Origin: Alphaproteobacteria bacterium
GTDB lineage: Bacteria; Pseudomonadota; Alphaproteobacteria; UBA7985; JAUIBT01
Direction of reading: 5' to 3'
Length of the DNA: 54,658 bases
NCBI GenBank assembly: GCA_030432195.1
Contig: JAUIHE010000004.1
Location: forward strand, 1 to 54,658
Under the pieces are notes generated by a model. The model was not told the DNA's origin and ran no database searches. It saw nothing but the letters and a program-made list of their open reading frames with translations. Below are positions 54,469 through 54,658 of this stretch, in pieces. Position numbers and translations under genes: made by a program. Numbering within the stretch: position 1 is the first letter of the stretch; every line of letters starts with the position of its first letter.

Positions 54469-54658
54469 CTAGGCGCCGAGGTATTGCTCGTCGCTCACGT
54501 GTTCCAACCACTCAACCGCCTTGCCGTCCAGCATTTCGTGGATAGCCATGTGGGTCATAGCGGTGTCAGGCCCAGCGCCGTGCCAGTGCTTTTCACCGGG
54601 TTCGATCCAGACCACGTCGCCGGGTCGAATGGTTTGAATGGGCTCACCCCAAAGCTGT
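54469..54658 (-). CDS. Small cupin-domain protein, C-terminal part (cut by window edge)
   Basis: The minus strand at the edge has an open frame of 62 codons ending at TAG. It reads [20 protein letters not shown], then [20 protein letters not shown] and a tail [31 protein letters not shown] is the second cupin motif with metal-binding His residues; the sequence resembles small cupins annotated as (R)-mandelonitrile lyase-like or associated with carboxymuconolactone decarboxylases. The start is outside the window. The exact function is unknown. Confidence 0.8.
   Translation of the reverse strand, partial: QLWGEPIQTIRPGDVVWIEPGEKHWHGAGPDTAMTHMAIHEMLDGKAVEWLEHVSDEQYLGA

Noticed and set aside
54326-54500. 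Cobalamin riboswitch ahead of cobB (a GCCACTG sequence is present on the minus strand)
   Set aside because: Only the short GCCACTG-like string matches; the other conserved blocks of the B12 element are missing and the string lies at the end of the neighbouring cupin gene.

Overview
The window looks like chromosomal DNA from a GC-rich, autotrophic alphaproteobacterium. The evidence is a red-type (form IC) RuBisCO operon with its own activase cbbX, a Mla/Lpt-type outer membrane, a class II aldolase, and a CRISPR repeat of the type II-C style common in alphaproteobacteria. The genus cannot be named from the sequence. There are no rRNA or tRNA genes, no transposases and no prophage.

Layout. 1-10014 (+): a Calvin-cycle operon: 3' end of a fructose-bisphosphatase gene, cbbP, cbbT, gap, cbbA, cbbL, cbbS, cbbX, rpe (cbbE) and a phosphoglycolate phosphatase (cbbZ). 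It covers carboxylation, activation of RuBisCO, reduction, RuBP regeneration and photorespiratory salvage. The GAPDH carries residues that point to NADP(H). 10078-14594 (-): an ABC-type export system (ATPase, FtsX-like permease, HlyD-like adaptor). 14764-17307 (-): pdxH and a large uncharacterised six-helix membrane protein with a disordered, internally repeated tail. 17872-19991 (+): fabI and aroC. 20001-20933 (-): a PHP-domain phosphoesterase. 21412-25178 (+): a large MscS-family channel, a 12-bp minisatellite and a Tat-type methionine sulfoxide reductase B.

25606-26170 is a CRISPR array of nine identical 36-bp repeats and eight spacers with no cas gene anywhere in the window. It is followed by a VOC protein and the housekeeping block truB-rpsO-pnp, with clear terminators after rpsO and pnp and a leader hairpin ahead of pnp. 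30839-31498 (-) is an Abi-like (Abi_2) gene broken by a single in-frame TAG. Then come gntK, pdxJ and a DUF442-sulfide:quinone oxidoreductase fusion.

35641-43789 (+): the outer-membrane biogenesis cluster lptF-lptG-lptD-surA-pdxA-rsmA with tight overlaps. 43837-45246 (-) is a lower-GC pentapeptide-like membrane protein, probably acquired. On the minus strand follow an MttB-family methyltransferase with a 15-bp minisatellite in its N-terminus, a PPOX-family flavoprotein, radA, mlaF, mlaE and alr, a 72-residue unknown protein, cobB, and the C-terminal end of a small cupin at the window edge.

The core genes are ordinary. The points most worth following are the cas-less CRISPR array with a terminator-like hairpin, the nonsense-disrupted Abi-like gene, the DUF442-SQR fusion, the NADP-type GAPDH, and the minisatellites at the MscS/msrB boundary and in mttB.
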